Positions 26,949 through 35,750 are shown, counted from the first letter of the stretch. The stretch: 64,000 bases of DNA from Novipirellula galeiformis (GCF_007860095.1 NZ_SJPT01000002.1:620001-684000), one strand, 5' to 3'. Notes: generated by a model not told the origin, from the sequence alone. Numbers and translations are program-made.

Positions 26949-28388
26949 ATGCTAGCGAATTCATACCCCTACTATCTTGCGAATGAACCCGTCGCTGCGA
27001 ATCAGGACCTCATCGTAACGGACAAGTACACAGGTGAAACGGCGACGAAAGTCGCATTGGCCGACTCCGCGGCGATTGATCGTGCGATTGTCGCATCGGT
27101 TCAGGCGGCCGAGCCGATGCGCCACATGCCGCCTTACGAACGACAAAACGTATTGAATCATTGCGTAGCCCGATTCACCGAACGATCCGAAGAACTGGCG
27201 ATGTCGTTGTGCATCGAAGCGGGCAAGCCGATCAAAGACAGTCGTGGCGAAGTGTCTCGACTGATCGACACCTTTCGTATTGCTGCGGAAGAATCGGTGC
27301 GGATCGGCGGCGAAGTCATGAACCTAGAAATCTCACCGCGTGCGCGTGGTTATCGCGGAATGTACAAGCGAGTGCCGATCGGCCCGTGTTCGTTTATCTC
27401 GCCGTTCAACTTCCCGTTGAACCTGGCCGCCCATAAAGTCGCCCCTGCGATCGCCGTCGGTTGCCCGTTTGTCTTGAAGCCGGCCAGCCGCACGCCGATC
27501 GGAGCGCTAATCATTGGCGAGGTTCTCGCGGAAACCGACTTGCCCAAGGGCGCGTTCTCGATCCTTCCTTGCCACCGCGACGGGGCCGACTTGTTCACAA
27601 CGGACGATCGCTTGAAGTTGCTTAGCTTCACTGGCTCGCCCGCCGTCGGCTGGGATTTGAAGGCTCGTGCCGGAAAGAAGAAAGTCGTGCTGGAACTGGG
27701 CGGCAACGCAGCCTGTGTCGTGGATGCCGACGCGGATCTAGACGACGCCACGGAGCGGATTGTCTTCGGCGCGTTCTATCAATCGGGTCAGAGTTGCATC
27801 GGCGTGCAACGCATCCTGGCTCACGACAGCATTTACAACGAACTGCGCGACCGACTGGTCGCGGCGACAAGCAAGTTAGTGGCTGGCGATCCGAAGGAAG
27901 AGTCAACGTTCATCGGTCCCATGATTTCAGAGCAGGAAGCCGCTCGGCTTCAGTCGTGGATCACGTCAGCGGTTGCAGCGGGTGGAAAACTTCTCTGCGG
28001 CGGAACGCGAGACGCCGCAATGCTCGACGCGACGTTGCTAGAAAACGTGCCGAAAGACCAACCCGTTTGTACGCAAGAGGCTTTCGGTCCAGTCGCAGTG
28101 ATGAGCCGATTCAGCAACTTTCAGGATGCGTTGGACGAAGTCAACGACGCTGCGTTCGGCTTGCAAGCAGGTATTTTCACGCGAGACATCTACAAGATCC
28201 AACAGGCTTGGGACGAGTTGGAAGTTGGCGGTGTGGTGATCGGTGACGTGCCAAGTTGGCGTGTGGACAACATGCCCTACGGCGGCGTCAAAGACAGCGG
28301 TCTTGGTCGAGAAGGCATTCGATTCGCGATGGAAGATATGATGGAACTTCGCAATCTTGTCATCCGCACGCCCAACCACCTCATCTGA
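26949..28388 (+). CDS. NAD(P)-dependent aldehyde dehydrogenase
   Basis: 479 residues from ATG 26949 (an in-frame TTG lies 15 codons earlier). Family signatures: PIGPCSFISPFNFPLNLAAH, FVLKPASRTPIGALI, LLSFTGSPAVGWDLKARAG, the catalytic Glu in VVLELGGNAACVV, the nucleophile Cys in FYQSGQSCIGVQRI, and QEAFGPVAVM and PYGGVKDSGLGREG at the end. It looks closest to the group of phosphorylating-independent glyceraldehyde-3-phosphate/lactaldehyde/succinate-semialdehyde dehydrogenases; the substrate cannot be fixed from sequence. It follows the acetolactate synthase gene on the same strand, separated by a hairpin repeat. Confidence 0.93.
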   Translation: MLANSYPYYLANEPVAANQDLIVTDKYTGETATKVALADSAAIDRAIVASVQAAEPMRHMPPYERQNVLNHCVARFTERSEELAMSLCIEAGKPIKDSRGEVSRLIDTFRIAAEESVRIGGEVMNLEISPRARGYRGMYKRVPIGPCSFISPFNFPLNLAAHKVAPAIAVGCPFVLKPASRTPIGALIIGEVLAETDLPKGAFSILPCHRDGADLFTTDDRLKLLSFTGSPAVGWDLKARAGKKKVVLELGGNAACVVDADADLDDATERIVFGAFYQSGQSCIGVQRILAHDSIYNELRDRLVAATSKLVAGDPKEESTFIGPMISEQEAARLQSWITSAVAAGGKLLCGGTRDAAMLDATLLENVPKDQPVCTQEAFGPVAVMSRFSNFQDALDEVNDAAFGLQAGIFTRDIYKIQQAWDELEVGGVVIGDVPSWRVDNMPYGGVKDSGLGREGIRFAMEDMMELRNLVIRTPNHLI

Positions 28389-28463
28389 TCGATCTCATGC
28401 ACGGGCTAGCTGTTGTTTTCTTCAGCAATCATCGTCCAGCTTGATGTTGGTTTGCCGGCTTTC

Positions 28464-28526
28464 GTCGCAGCCTAGGTTTCCAGCCTGGGTTGGTTGTGGT
28501 CCCAGGTTGGGAGCCGAGTCTACGGA
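28464..28526. repeat. Palindromic dispersed repeat (family A)
   Basis: CGCAGCCTAGGTTTCCAGCC and the inverted CCCAGGTTGGGAGCCGAGTC surround a 12-base loop in the 320-base gap after the aldehyde dehydrogenase gene. The right arm is more diverged than in other copies. The rest of this gap holds no supported gene. Confidence 0.8.
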
Positions 28527-28712
28527 CAACCACTGTTTGTAAGCGATCTCACACGTACGGGTTGATGCCGTGGTAAGAAATGCGTGAAACCCATGAAATG
28601 TGACGGATTTGCGAGGAGCGTTAGCAACAACACAGACCCCAGCGTCGCGTCGGCCCGACAAGGCCTTAAACCGATACTTGCTCAACTCCCTCATGGCCAT
28701 AGATGTGCCCCC

Positions 28713-29564
28713 ATGAAAACGAAACTGATGCTGGTTCTGACCAGCTGTATTCTGCTGACCGGATGTCACTCGATCGGTCGCAGAAGCCAATCAAACGCTT
28801 TGTCGTGCCGCGATGCTGCGACAGAAATTCAGGTTGAACGAGGTCGCCCCAACGCGGTCATCGACGGACTTGGATGGGTCGTCGGGACGCCGACGAAATT
28901 GGCACTCTGGGATCGTCGAGCTGACAATCATGACGTTTCTCCGCAAACGGAAACCGCACTTGTTCAATACATGGAACGAAACGGACTTGGCGGCAGTATG
29001 ATTCGGATCAATCAATACGATCCGTGGGGCGAATGGGAGCGTCTGACCTCCAACAAACGGATCCATCCGAGTTGGCGCTACACGGTGGGCACGTACAACC
29101 ATTTGAAGTACACGCTGCTGCCGGGACGAGTCTTCGGCGGTGATTGGTACAACCCGTTTACGGATTCCACGCACGTTTACTCTGACATCGCACCATTGGC
29201 GATTTCACGCGTTGCTTATGCAAAAGATATTCGGGCGCAGACACAACCGGGAACGTACGCGGCGACCCAAGAGCTACCATTCGTTAACATGGTCCACACG
29301 ACCCGTGCAACCAACGATGCTCTCAAGTACGTCGCCCAATATGGAACCGCACAAGAACAAGCGGAAGCGAATCGGATCCTTTCACCAGACTATGGCAGCA
29401 GTTGGGGTGGTCAGATCGCTTCGTTTCTGCCCTTCGGTGCTCCCCTTGGTCGTCTCGCCGGAGCGGCTGTCGGTCATGGTGCCAATCGACTCAGTGGGCG
29501 CGGCGGCCCAGATAACTCGCGGGCGTTGAACGATACCAGTTGCGATACTGCTGACGTTGATTGA
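28713..29564 (+). CDS. Hypothetical lipoprotein
   Basis: 283 residues from ATG 28713, chosen because it gives a clean lipoprotein signal MKTKLMLVLTSCILLTGCHS; the frame extends further upstream without a signal. The mature part has no domain I recognise. It contains WVVGTPTKLALWDRR, an aromatic-rich segment (IHPSWRYTVGTYNHLKYTLL, GRVFGGDWYNPFTD) and ends with a Gly-rich low-complexity tail after FLPFGAPLGRLAGAAVGHG. Such lipoproteins of unknown function are common in planctomycetes. It is isolated between the metabolic run and the metal-response pair. Confidence 0.75.
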   Translation: MKTKLMLVLTSCILLTGCHSIGRRSQSNALSCRDAATEIQVERGRPNAVIDGLGWVVGTPTKLALWDRRADNHDVSPQTETALVQYMERNGLGGSMIRINQYDPWGEWERLTSNKRIHPSWRYTVGTYNHLKYTLLPGRVFGGDWYNPFTDSTHVYSDIAPLAISRVAYAKDIRAQTQPGTYAATQELPFVNMVHTTRATNDALKYVAQYGTAQEQAEANRILSPDYGSSWGGQIASFLPFGAPLGRLAGAAVGHGANRLSGRGGPDNSRALNDTSCDTADVD

Positions 29565-29769
29565 AATCGCAGCAATCTGAATGATTGATCCACCATCACG
29601 TTCGCGTCTCTTTCCCTGTACGAAAAAAAGCGTATCGCCATACAGCGTGCTTCGAGCCGGAACATTCGCAAAACTACAGCGTCGCGTCGGTGTGTTGGCT
29701 TAAGGAGCGACCACTTGGAGTCAGCGAGTGACTGGGAAATGGACTCCAGCTCCCCTGCTTATTCGCCCC

Positions 29770-30174
29770 CTAGCCGCGGTGCAATCCTGCAACCACGTGA
29801 CAGCAGTCGCTCTTCTTTTGCCGTTCGCACTGCTGCAACGCCGACTTCAGCACACGTCGAACGTGGCGAAGGTCCTTTAATCGGCGATCCGTATCGATAA
29901 GTCGATCTTCAATCAGCCCGCGAACGCTTCCACAGGTCGGCGTCCCGCCAGAGCCATCTAGAAGCAGTGCCTTCACGTCGTCGAGCGTGAATCCGGTCGT
30001 TTGTGCCGCTCGGATGAATTTCAACTTTTTGAGTGATTCGTCACTATACAGCCGGTAATTCCCCTGGCTTCGTCCTTCGGGTTCGACGAGACCGACCCGT
30101 TCGTAGTATCGAATGGTCGACGTGGGAATCCCCGCTGATTTCGCTAGTTGGCTAATGGTGAATTGTCCGCTCAT
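29770..30174 (-). CDS. MerR-family metal-responsive regulator
   Basis: 134 residues from ATG 30174 (eight more codons upstream are open). The N-terminal winged helix reads FTISQLAKSAGIPTSTIRYY then ERVGLVEP, followed by NYRLYSDESLKKLKFIRAAQ and the FTLDDVKALL hinge, all standard MerR. Cysteines in TPTCGSVRGLIEDRL, LQQCERQ and DCCHV sit where MerR/ZntR/CadR-type proteins bind metal. It is divergent from the MerT/MerP-containing fusion gene, with an appropriately spaced promoter between them. Likely senses Hg(II) or another thiophilic metal and controls that gene. Confidence 0.9.
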   Translation of the reverse strand: MSGQFTISQLAKSAGIPTSTIRYYERVGLVEPEGRSQGNYRLYSDESLKKLKFIRAAQTTGFTLDDVKALLLDGSGGTPTCGSVRGLIEDRLIDTDRRLKDLRHVRRVLKSALQQCERQKKSDCCHVVAGLHRG

Positions 30175-30207
30175 AACTCGTCTGTCGAAAGAAAACATGA
30201 AATGGAC

Positions 30208-30239
30208 TTGACCTTACATCTGGGTGCAAGGTCGATAAT
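30208..30239 (+). promoter_or_regulatory. MerR-type promoter/operator with 20-bp spacer
   Basis: TTGACC (30208-30213) and GATAAT (30234-30239) are separated by 20 bases, the over-long spacer typical of MerR-activated promoters. Between them lies the dyad GACCTTACAT-CTGG-GTGCAAGGTC (30210-30233). It points toward the fusion gene starting at 30287, about 48 bases downstream. Confidence 0.78.
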
Positions 30240-30286
30240 AGAGGAAAGACAACCGTATTGCACGCGATGCGAAAAAAGGAATTCCG

Positions 30287-31492
30287 ATGAGTAACCAAGT
30301 AACCACTCCGAATCGAGTCGAGTGTCCAGCCTGCGGTAAGAAGGCGAAGCGAGTTGCAACGGCTACGCTGCAAGCGTTGCTAAAAGACGAGTTCGCTGGC
30401 GAATTTGCGGCCGATGACCACTCCGGTTGTCGTTCCTCTGGTAGCAGCGATGGTGGCTGTTCATCGTTGACCAAGGACAGAGGCTGGCGGTTTTGCGATT
30501 CGCAGAATTGCGACGTCGTCTACTTCGCTGAAACTGATGACCGGGCGTTTACGAAGGACCAATTGCGCGTCGGTGTCGGGGTCAAGCAAACGACTGGAGA
30601 GCGGCGCTTGTGTTACTGCTTTGGTCATTCCGTCGCAAGCATCAAAGAAGAGCTTCGCTCGAAAGGCGTAAGCAACGCCACCGAAGACATTCGGGAAAAA
30701 ATGACGAACCCTGGATGCCGATGCGAGACCGAGAACCCGTCCGGCTTGTGCTGTTTGGGGAGCGTCAGAAATGGAATCAAAACTGCTAAAGGAGAAATTG
30801 GAATGCATGCTACAGATACGATAACGACACCCGCGAAGCCAACCGGTAACAAAGGCGCGAAGATTGCCAAGGTTGGAACGCTCGTCTCGGCGATCATGGC
30901 TTCGGCGTGCTGTTGGTTGCCCTTGGTCTTGCTAGCCGTCGGTGTCTCTGGAGCGGGGATTGCAGCAACATTGGAAGCATACCGCCCACATTTCATGGTC
31001 ATTACATTTAGCTTCCTTGCTGCAGCGTTCTATTACACGTATCGTCCCAAGAATGCGTACCGAGCCAAGAACACAAGCGATACCGCTGAAGGGCACGGTT
31101 GCTGTGCGAGGGAGTCACCCCGCAGTGAAGCATGCTGTCCGCCAACCACTGGCCGTTTCAACATGATGACCATGAATACAGTCATGCTGTGGGGCGTGAC
31201 CGCCATGGCGGTTTTGTTCCTGTTTGTCCCAAGCTATGTCGGAGTGTTTTTCGGTGGTGACGCGACGGCGGTGACGGGCGAAATGAATCGGGCGGCTATC
31301 AAAGTCGGAGGCATGACGTGCGAAGGCTGCTCAGCCGTTGTTGCTAAGACAATTCGCACCGTGCCGGGCGTGTTGGCAGTCGAAATCAACTACGAAAAAG
31401 GGGAAGCCATCGTCGGCAGTGAAATCGGTTGCCCCATCCCAAAAGAGCAGATTCTCGTATCGCTCCAGGACGCTGGATACACTGGCCATTAA
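30287..31492 (+). CDS. CopZ-type metal-binding domain - MerT - MerP fusion
   Basis: 401 residues in three parts. Residues ~10-165 resemble the zinc/[2Fe-2S]-binding N-terminal domain of two-domain CopZ: VECPACGKKAKRVA, a Ser/Gly-Cys loop, WRFCDSQNCDVVYFAE and a cluster-type CYCFGHS, then the NPGCRCETENPSGLCCLG block. Residues ~190-330 are a MerT-like mercuric transporter with the vicinal cysteines SACCWLP in helix 1, a second helix (FMVITFSFLAAAFYYTYRP), a Cys-pair loop and a third helix. Residues ~335-401 are a heavy-metal-associated MerP domain with GGMTCEGCSAVV. Metal would be captured by the MerP part, moved by MerT and handed to the cytosolic CopZ part. Controlled by the divergent MerR. 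Confidence 0.88.
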   Translation: MSNQVTTPNRVECPACGKKAKRVATATLQALLKDEFAGEFAADDHSGCRSSGSSDGGCSSLTKDRGWRFCDSQNCDVVYFAETDDRAFTKDQLRVGVGVKQTTGERRLCYCFGHSVASIKEELRSKGVSNATEDIREKMTNPGCRCETENPSGLCCLGSVRNGIKTAKGEIGMHATDTITTPAKPTGNKGAKIAKVGTLVSAIMASACCWLPLVLLAVGVSGAGIAATLEAYRPHFMVITFSFLAAAFYYTYRPKNAYRAKNTSDTAEGHGCCARESPRSEACCPPTTGRFNMMTMNTVMLWGVTAMAVLFLFVPSYVGVFFGGDATAVTGEMNRAAIKVGGMTCEGCSAVVAKTIRTVPGVLAVEINYEKGEAIVGSEIGCPIPKEQILVSLQDAGYTGH

Positions 31493-31562
31493 CGACGCCG
31501 AATTGGCAAAATCGTCGTATCCTACTCATACTCGCGTGGCGTGGAGCCCGCTGCAATCCAGT

Positions 31563-32648
31563 TTACGGAGAGCGAGTTCGAACGGAACTGGGCTGCTCTC
31601 GCTCAGTCGCAACGACCGCAATCTGGTTGTTTGACGGAGATTGCATGCAACGGGGTGATTGCAGTAACAACGCCAGCACATTGTCGGTAAAATTGCCGAT
31701 GTCGCAATCGAATTTTGTCGTATTTTCCCCTAAACGGTCTTCCCCTGTATCGCCATCGACTAGCCGCGAACCCAGCACTCCCCGAATCACAATCACTGGG
31801 TTGCGTTCATAGTCGGACCGCTGGGCAAGCGGGTTGTAGATTGCAGCGAGGGACGCGTTGTTTTTTCGAGTCACACAGACTGGCACGAACACAACCATCG
31901 CGATCACGGGCAACAACAGCCTGCACGCACGAATGGAATTTTGAACTACGGTTTCGACAACTCGTCCTGCTTTAAATTGCTTGGCCGATCGCGAGCGCAC
32001 CGACCACAAACGCAGAAGCCAAGCAAAGACTCCCAGCAACAACAGGGGCCAAAGTATAGCCAGCATGTCCGTTCGCGATACTTGTCCCGCTTCAGGAACC
32101 ATCGTTCCCACGCGAACGAGCAGATAAGTTGCAGGCAACATACCGGCCTGGCTAATCAGCCAGAATTGCTTGATTGACAATCGAGAACGTCCTGCCAGCA
32201 CGTTGACGGCAAAGAACGGCATCACGGGTGTTAGGCGTAAGAGCAGCAGTTCCCATTTGCCTAGTCCTAGGTTCCCTTGCTCTGGGCAAATCGACTGGTT
32301 CTGATCGTTCCGATCGTGCGTTGCTTTGCAAAACATGTAACGGCGACTGGCCATGAAGGCGAATGTAGCACCGGTTGTGCTCGCGAAACTTGCGACGATC
32401 GTCCCTGGTCCAAGTCCGAACAAGGGACCGGCTAGAATCGTCAGCAGCACCGCACCGGGAATCGCGAGTCCAGCCATCGTGACATAGACGCAGCTATAAA
32501 CCGCCAATCGGATCAACAGATGATATTCCGCTGCATTGGTAACGACCAGATGCAATGGGTCACGAGCGAACCAAGCAGTGGTGGCAATCACTACCCAAGC
32601 AGCGCGGATTGCATTGTCTTTCGTGCTGGTGCAAATCATCGAGGTCAT
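31563..32648 (-). CDS. TVP38/TMEM64 membrane protein with chimeric C-terminus
   Basis: 361 residues. The first ~220 form a TVP38/TMEM64 (VTT-domain) protein: AIPGAVLLTILAGPLFGLGPG, TTGATFAFMASRRYM, LLLLRLTPVMPFFAVNVLAG and LISQAGMLPATYLLVRVG. After ~235 the sequence changes: a new hydrophobic signal-like segment (LLPVIAMVVFVPVCVTR) is followed by LAAIYNPLAQRSDYERNPVI and VIRGVLGSRLVDGDTGE, which looks like the start of a lecithin:cholesterol-acyltransferase-like (alpha/beta hydrolase) lipoprotein, truncated after ~50 residues. So two genes seem to have become fused and the second lost its body. It is followed upstream on the same strand by a DUF547 gene 47 bases away, likely one operon. Confidence 0.82.
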   Translation of the reverse strand: MTSMICTSTKDNAIRAAWVVIATTAWFARDPLHLVVTNAAEYHLLIRLAVYSCVYVTMAGLAIPGAVLLTILAGPLFGLGPGTIVASFASTTGATFAFMASRRYMFCKATHDRNDQNQSICPEQGNLGLGKWELLLLRLTPVMPFFAVNVLAGRSRLSIKQFWLISQAGMLPATYLLVRVGTMVPEAGQVSRTDMLAILWPLLLLGVFAWLLRLWSVRSRSAKQFKAGRVVETVVQNSIRACRLLLPVIAMVVFVPVCVTRKNNASLAAIYNPLAQRSDYERNPVIVIRGVLGSRLVDGDTGEDRLGENTTKFDCDIGNFTDNVLALLLQSPRCMQSPSNNQIAVVATEREQPSSVRTRSP

Positions 32649-32670
32649 CCATGACCGATTGAAGGAGACG

Positions 32671-32684
32671 GTAGCCTAGGCTAC
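32671..32684. repeat. Family A core palindrome
   Basis: GTAGCCTAGGCTAC is a perfect 14-base palindrome identical to the outer core of the family A repeats, here without the inner arms. It lies between the DUF547 and TVP38 genes. Confidence 0.75.
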
Positions 32685-32695
32685 GTTTTCGTGCA

Positions 32696-33580
32696 TCAAC
32701 GGCGTGCCGTGCGAGCGGATGCCAGATCGTTCAAACCCCAGTCGTAATCGAGATAGGAGACTGAAACCGAGTTCGCAATTGCTGCATCGTAGGCTTCGCG
32801 TGATGGCAAATAGGGTGCAATGGTACGGAGCTGGGTCGCTTGGTCGCTTCCAAAATCTTCGCCAAACCAGTCAAGGATCGACGAGAGCTGGAACTTGCGA
32901 CCTACGGGGTCGTATTGGAAGTTACCAGGGTTCGCAAAGAAGGCTTTTGTGTTGGTGGTTAGCTGAGCAACCAGCTTCTCGGCCGTGTAGGCTTCGGCCA
33001 ACAATCGCGGACAACTGCGTGAGGCACAAACGATGGCGAAGTGAATTCGCGGTTCACCCATCTTTCGTAACACCTCATGTTCCATCTGGTTCAACGAGTA
33101 CGGCTTTCCGCCAACCGTCAACAACAGGTCGTCCCAAATGTTGTAGCCAACCAGTTTCGCGGTGTGATTGCGAATACTGGTCGTGGGATACTCTCGGAGA
33201 ATTCCATGAACCGTCATCGCGTTATAGGCGTTGATCCAAAAGGCAAGCTTGGCCGCCGGGCTCGCCTGAACGTTGGGGTTTGCTGACGAGAGGTGCCCCA
33301 AAAACGCTTCAAGAGCCTGTATGTCTGCGGCGGACTGTTTCCACCCCACGTAATTGACGTTTCCGTTTTCATCAACGTACCGCTTTAGCAAGGCATCCCA
33401 ATTGCAAGGATCGATCTGGTCCATCGAAACTTGCTCGTTCACCGGTACGTTGGCACCCACGGTAACCTTTGGCCCGGCCCAACTCGGGTTGATCGAAAGC
33501 AGCGTGAGGGCACCAGTGGCCAACGTCATCTTGATGTAAGAGGCAAAGTTTCTTCTCATTGAGAGTCTCCGTTCGTTCAT
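32696..33580 (-). CDS. Secreted DUF547 protein
   Basis: 294 residues with a signal peptide (MTLATGALTLLSINPSWAG). The DUF547 domain fills the rest: DALLKRYVDENGNVNYVGWK, KLAFWINAYNAMTVHGILRE, YSLNQMEHEVLRKM, RIHFAIVCASRSCPRLLAEA, the SSILDWFGEDFG block and YLDYDWGLNDL at the end. It shares these blocks in order with the C-terminal half of the fusion at 19528. The conserved Cys pair (VCAS.SCP) hints at a metal or disulfide site. It precedes a TVP38-type gene on the same strand, so the two likely act together at the membrane. Confidence 0.9.
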   Translation of the reverse strand: MNERRLSMRRNFASYIKMTLATGALTLLSINPSWAGPKVTVGANVPVNEQVSMDQIDPCNWDALLKRYVDENGNVNYVGWKQSAADIQALEAFLGHLSSANPNVQASPAAKLAFWINAYNAMTVHGILREYPTTSIRNHTAKLVGYNIWDDLLLTVGGKPYSLNQMEHEVLRKMGEPRIHFAIVCASRSCPRLLAEAYTAEKLVAQLTTNTKAFFANPGNFQYDPVGRKFQLSSILDWFGEDFGSDQATQLRTIAPYLPSREAYDAAIANSVSVSYLDYDWGLNDLASARTARR

Positions 33581-34571
33581 TGAGGTAATTGAAAAGAATG
33601 GCTTCCGTTAGGCCATTCGCTACTCAATGGCCATCGGAACGCGTGCTCCGCCTAAGAGTTGCATCCGCCGAATCACGTGTCAGTGAGACTCCTTACAATG
33701 TCCGGTGCAACAACACGCACTCCATTGCTAGCAGACATTTCACCGATTGAACTAGGATTGATCCGGAACCGGGGCCGTTGTGAATTCGTTCGCTGCGAAC
33801 GGAACCCACTTGGGGTCTTGCCACAAAAGACGCGCCGCAGGGATCGCACGGTGCCGCAGTCTGAAATCCGTTGTCACCACGCGACACCATATTATTGAAC
33901 GGCTCCAGTGCAGGGCACATCATCGATGTACGTACGATTGGGAGTCGTCGTTAGTTTTACGCCAACGGTTGGGCCTTGCTCTTTGAGTGACCGACCGTAA
34001 CCCAAGTACCTAAACCGCCAACTGCAATGCTGTTTCCATGGGTGGTGCGAAATCACTTCGACTTCCGGGAGTGCTACCGGTTGAATCCCCGGCTTCCTTT
34101 TCGCAAGTCGGATGGAAAGCGAATTGTTGAGTTCAGCTTTCACTCGTGAACATCCAACACCATTTTTGGCACAGTTCTCTGCCCTGGCTGGCATTTGCCG
34201 AACGGTACGCCATCACACACACCGAGAGTCTTAAAACTCGTTTCGTCCGAAGTGTCAAGCAGCAGCAACTGCGTCAACCGCCTGTTTGTTGCTTAATGCA
34301 GACGTTTTGCATCACGCCCCACATTGTCACCCGAACGGACTGGCCGAAGGAACAAGAAGGGAAATCTTAGTCCAGGCTCATTGAAGCTGATTTTTCGTAG
34401 GGCAGGTGTTGCCTCGCTTTGTAAGGACGCAAAGTGACGACGAAAAAGTTATTTGGAATCTTGTAAGAATCGTGTAGGTCGAGCGTCTTCCTTTGCGAAC
34501 TGCCTCGTGTTGGTATCCTGTAGCCTAGGATACGGATTATTACAAGTCGCATCCGAAGGGAAGTCGGTCCT
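33581..34571. other. Gene-poor stretch before the arsenic cluster, with one family A core repeat
   Basis: About 990 bases. A 100-codon minus-strand frame (33892-34194) has no recognisable motif and no ribosome-binding site and is not called. GTAGCCTAGGATAC at 34520-34533 is a diverged core of the family A palindrome, 38 bases before the arsM start. The promoter of the arsenic cluster must be near here. Confidence 0.45.
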
Positions 34572-35747
34572 ATGAAAACAGCTCTGTTAGACGAGAAACA
34601 AGTCGCCGAGTCGTCGGTCTACCAGCGATACGCCGCTGCCGCCCAAGCAGTCGAACCCGCGCTTTGCTGCCCGGTCCAGTACTCAACCGACTTGTTGAAG
34701 GTGATCCCTCAAGAAATCATTGAACGGGATTATGGATGCGGCGATCCCACGCCCTACGTTCGCCAAGGCGAAACGGTGCTGGATCTGGGCAGCGGAGGTG
34801 GCAAGTTGTGTTACATCGCGGCCCAGGTCGTCGGTCCCGAAGGACGCGTGATTGGGGTCGATTGTAACCGTGAAATGCTGGGGCTCGCTCGCAAGCATGC
34901 ACCCGCGGTGGCCGAGCAGCTCGGTTACGCAAACGTCGATTTTCGCTACGGTCTGATTCAGGATTTAGCTCTCGATCTGGATCAACTTGCAGCCGAGTTG
35001 TCAGCACATCCCGTGAACGATCCGGCTGGCTATCTCGAGCTCCGCCACACCGAGGAACGATTACGTCGCGAACAACCACTCGTCGCTGACGAATCGGTCG
35101 ACTGCGTTTTGTCCAACTGTGTTCTGAATCTTGTCCGGCAACAAGATCGCCGACATTTGTTTGCTGAAATTTTCCGTGTCTTGCGTCGCGGAGGCCGCGC
35201 TGCAATTAGCGATATTGTCAGCGACGAAAGTGTCCCGCAGCGTCTGCAACAGGACCCGGAACTTTGGTCGGGCTGTATCACTGGCGCGTTTCGTGAAGAT
35301 GAGTTTCTTGAAGCGTTCGAGGATGCGGGCTTTCACGGAATCGAAATCGTCAAGCGACAAAGCGAGCCTTGGAGGACGGTGGAGGGAATTGAGTTTCGCA
35401 GCGTGACAGTCGTTGCGCACAAGGGAAAGCAGGGTCCCTGTTTGGAACGCGGGCAAGCGGTGTCGTATCGCGGCCCATTTAAGAAAGTCCAGGATGATGA
35501 TGGTCACACGTATTTCCGGGGCGAGCGGATGGTTGTTTGTGACAAGACGTTCAATCTGCTTCAGCAAGAACCGTACACGAACATGTTTGACGCGATTGAG
35601 CCGCGTGTCGTTGTGCCGTTGGAAGATGCGAAGCCGCTCGATTGCCGGCGCAGCACGCGACGTCATCCGCGTGAAACGAAGGGCCTCGAGTATCACGCGA
35701 CCACCGAAGCGACGAATGGCTGCAGCGACGAAGGTTCGTGCTGTTAG
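34572..35747 (+). CDS. arsM: ArsM-like SAM-dependent methyltransferase (arsenosugar type)
   Basis: 391 residues. The class I methyltransferase core shows VLDLGSGGGKLCYIAAQVVG, RVIGVDCNREMLGLARKHAP, DFRYGLIQDLALDL, DCVLSNCVLNLV and FRVLRRGGRAAISDIVSDE. Conserved cysteines in ALCCPVQY, SNCVLNLV and GCITGAF fit the arsenite-binding cysteines of ArsM-type enzymes. After ~280 a second region (GPFKKVQDDDGHTYFRGERM, VCDKTFNLLQ) and a Cys-rich end (GCSDEGSCC) match the longer form found in arsenosugar clusters. It would methylate arsenite with SAM. The radical SAM gene arsS follows after a hairpin repeat. Confidence 0.88.
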   Translation: MKTALLDEKQVAESSVYQRYAAAAQAVEPALCCPVQYSTDLLKVIPQEIIERDYGCGDPTPYVRQGETVLDLGSGGGKLCYIAAQVVGPEGRVIGVDCNREMLGLARKHAPAVAEQLGYANVDFRYGLIQDLALDLDQLAAELSAHPVNDPAGYLELRHTEERLRREQPLVADESVDCVLSNCVLNLVRQQDRRHLFAEIFRVLRRGGRAAISDIVSDESVPQRLQQDPELWSGCITGAFREDEFLEAFEDAGFHGIEIVKRQSEPWRTVEGIEFRSVTVVAHKGKQGPCLERGQAVSYRGPFKKVQDDDGHTYFRGERMVVCDKTFNLLQQEPYTNMFDAIEPRVVVPLEDAKPLDCRRSTRRHPRETKGLEYHATTEATNGCSDEGSCC

Positions 35748-35750
35748 ACC

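Noticed and set aside
33892-34194. 100-codon minus-strand frame upstream of arsM
   Set aside because: Fairly protein-like composition, but no motif, no partner and no ribosome-binding site; left as unannotated.
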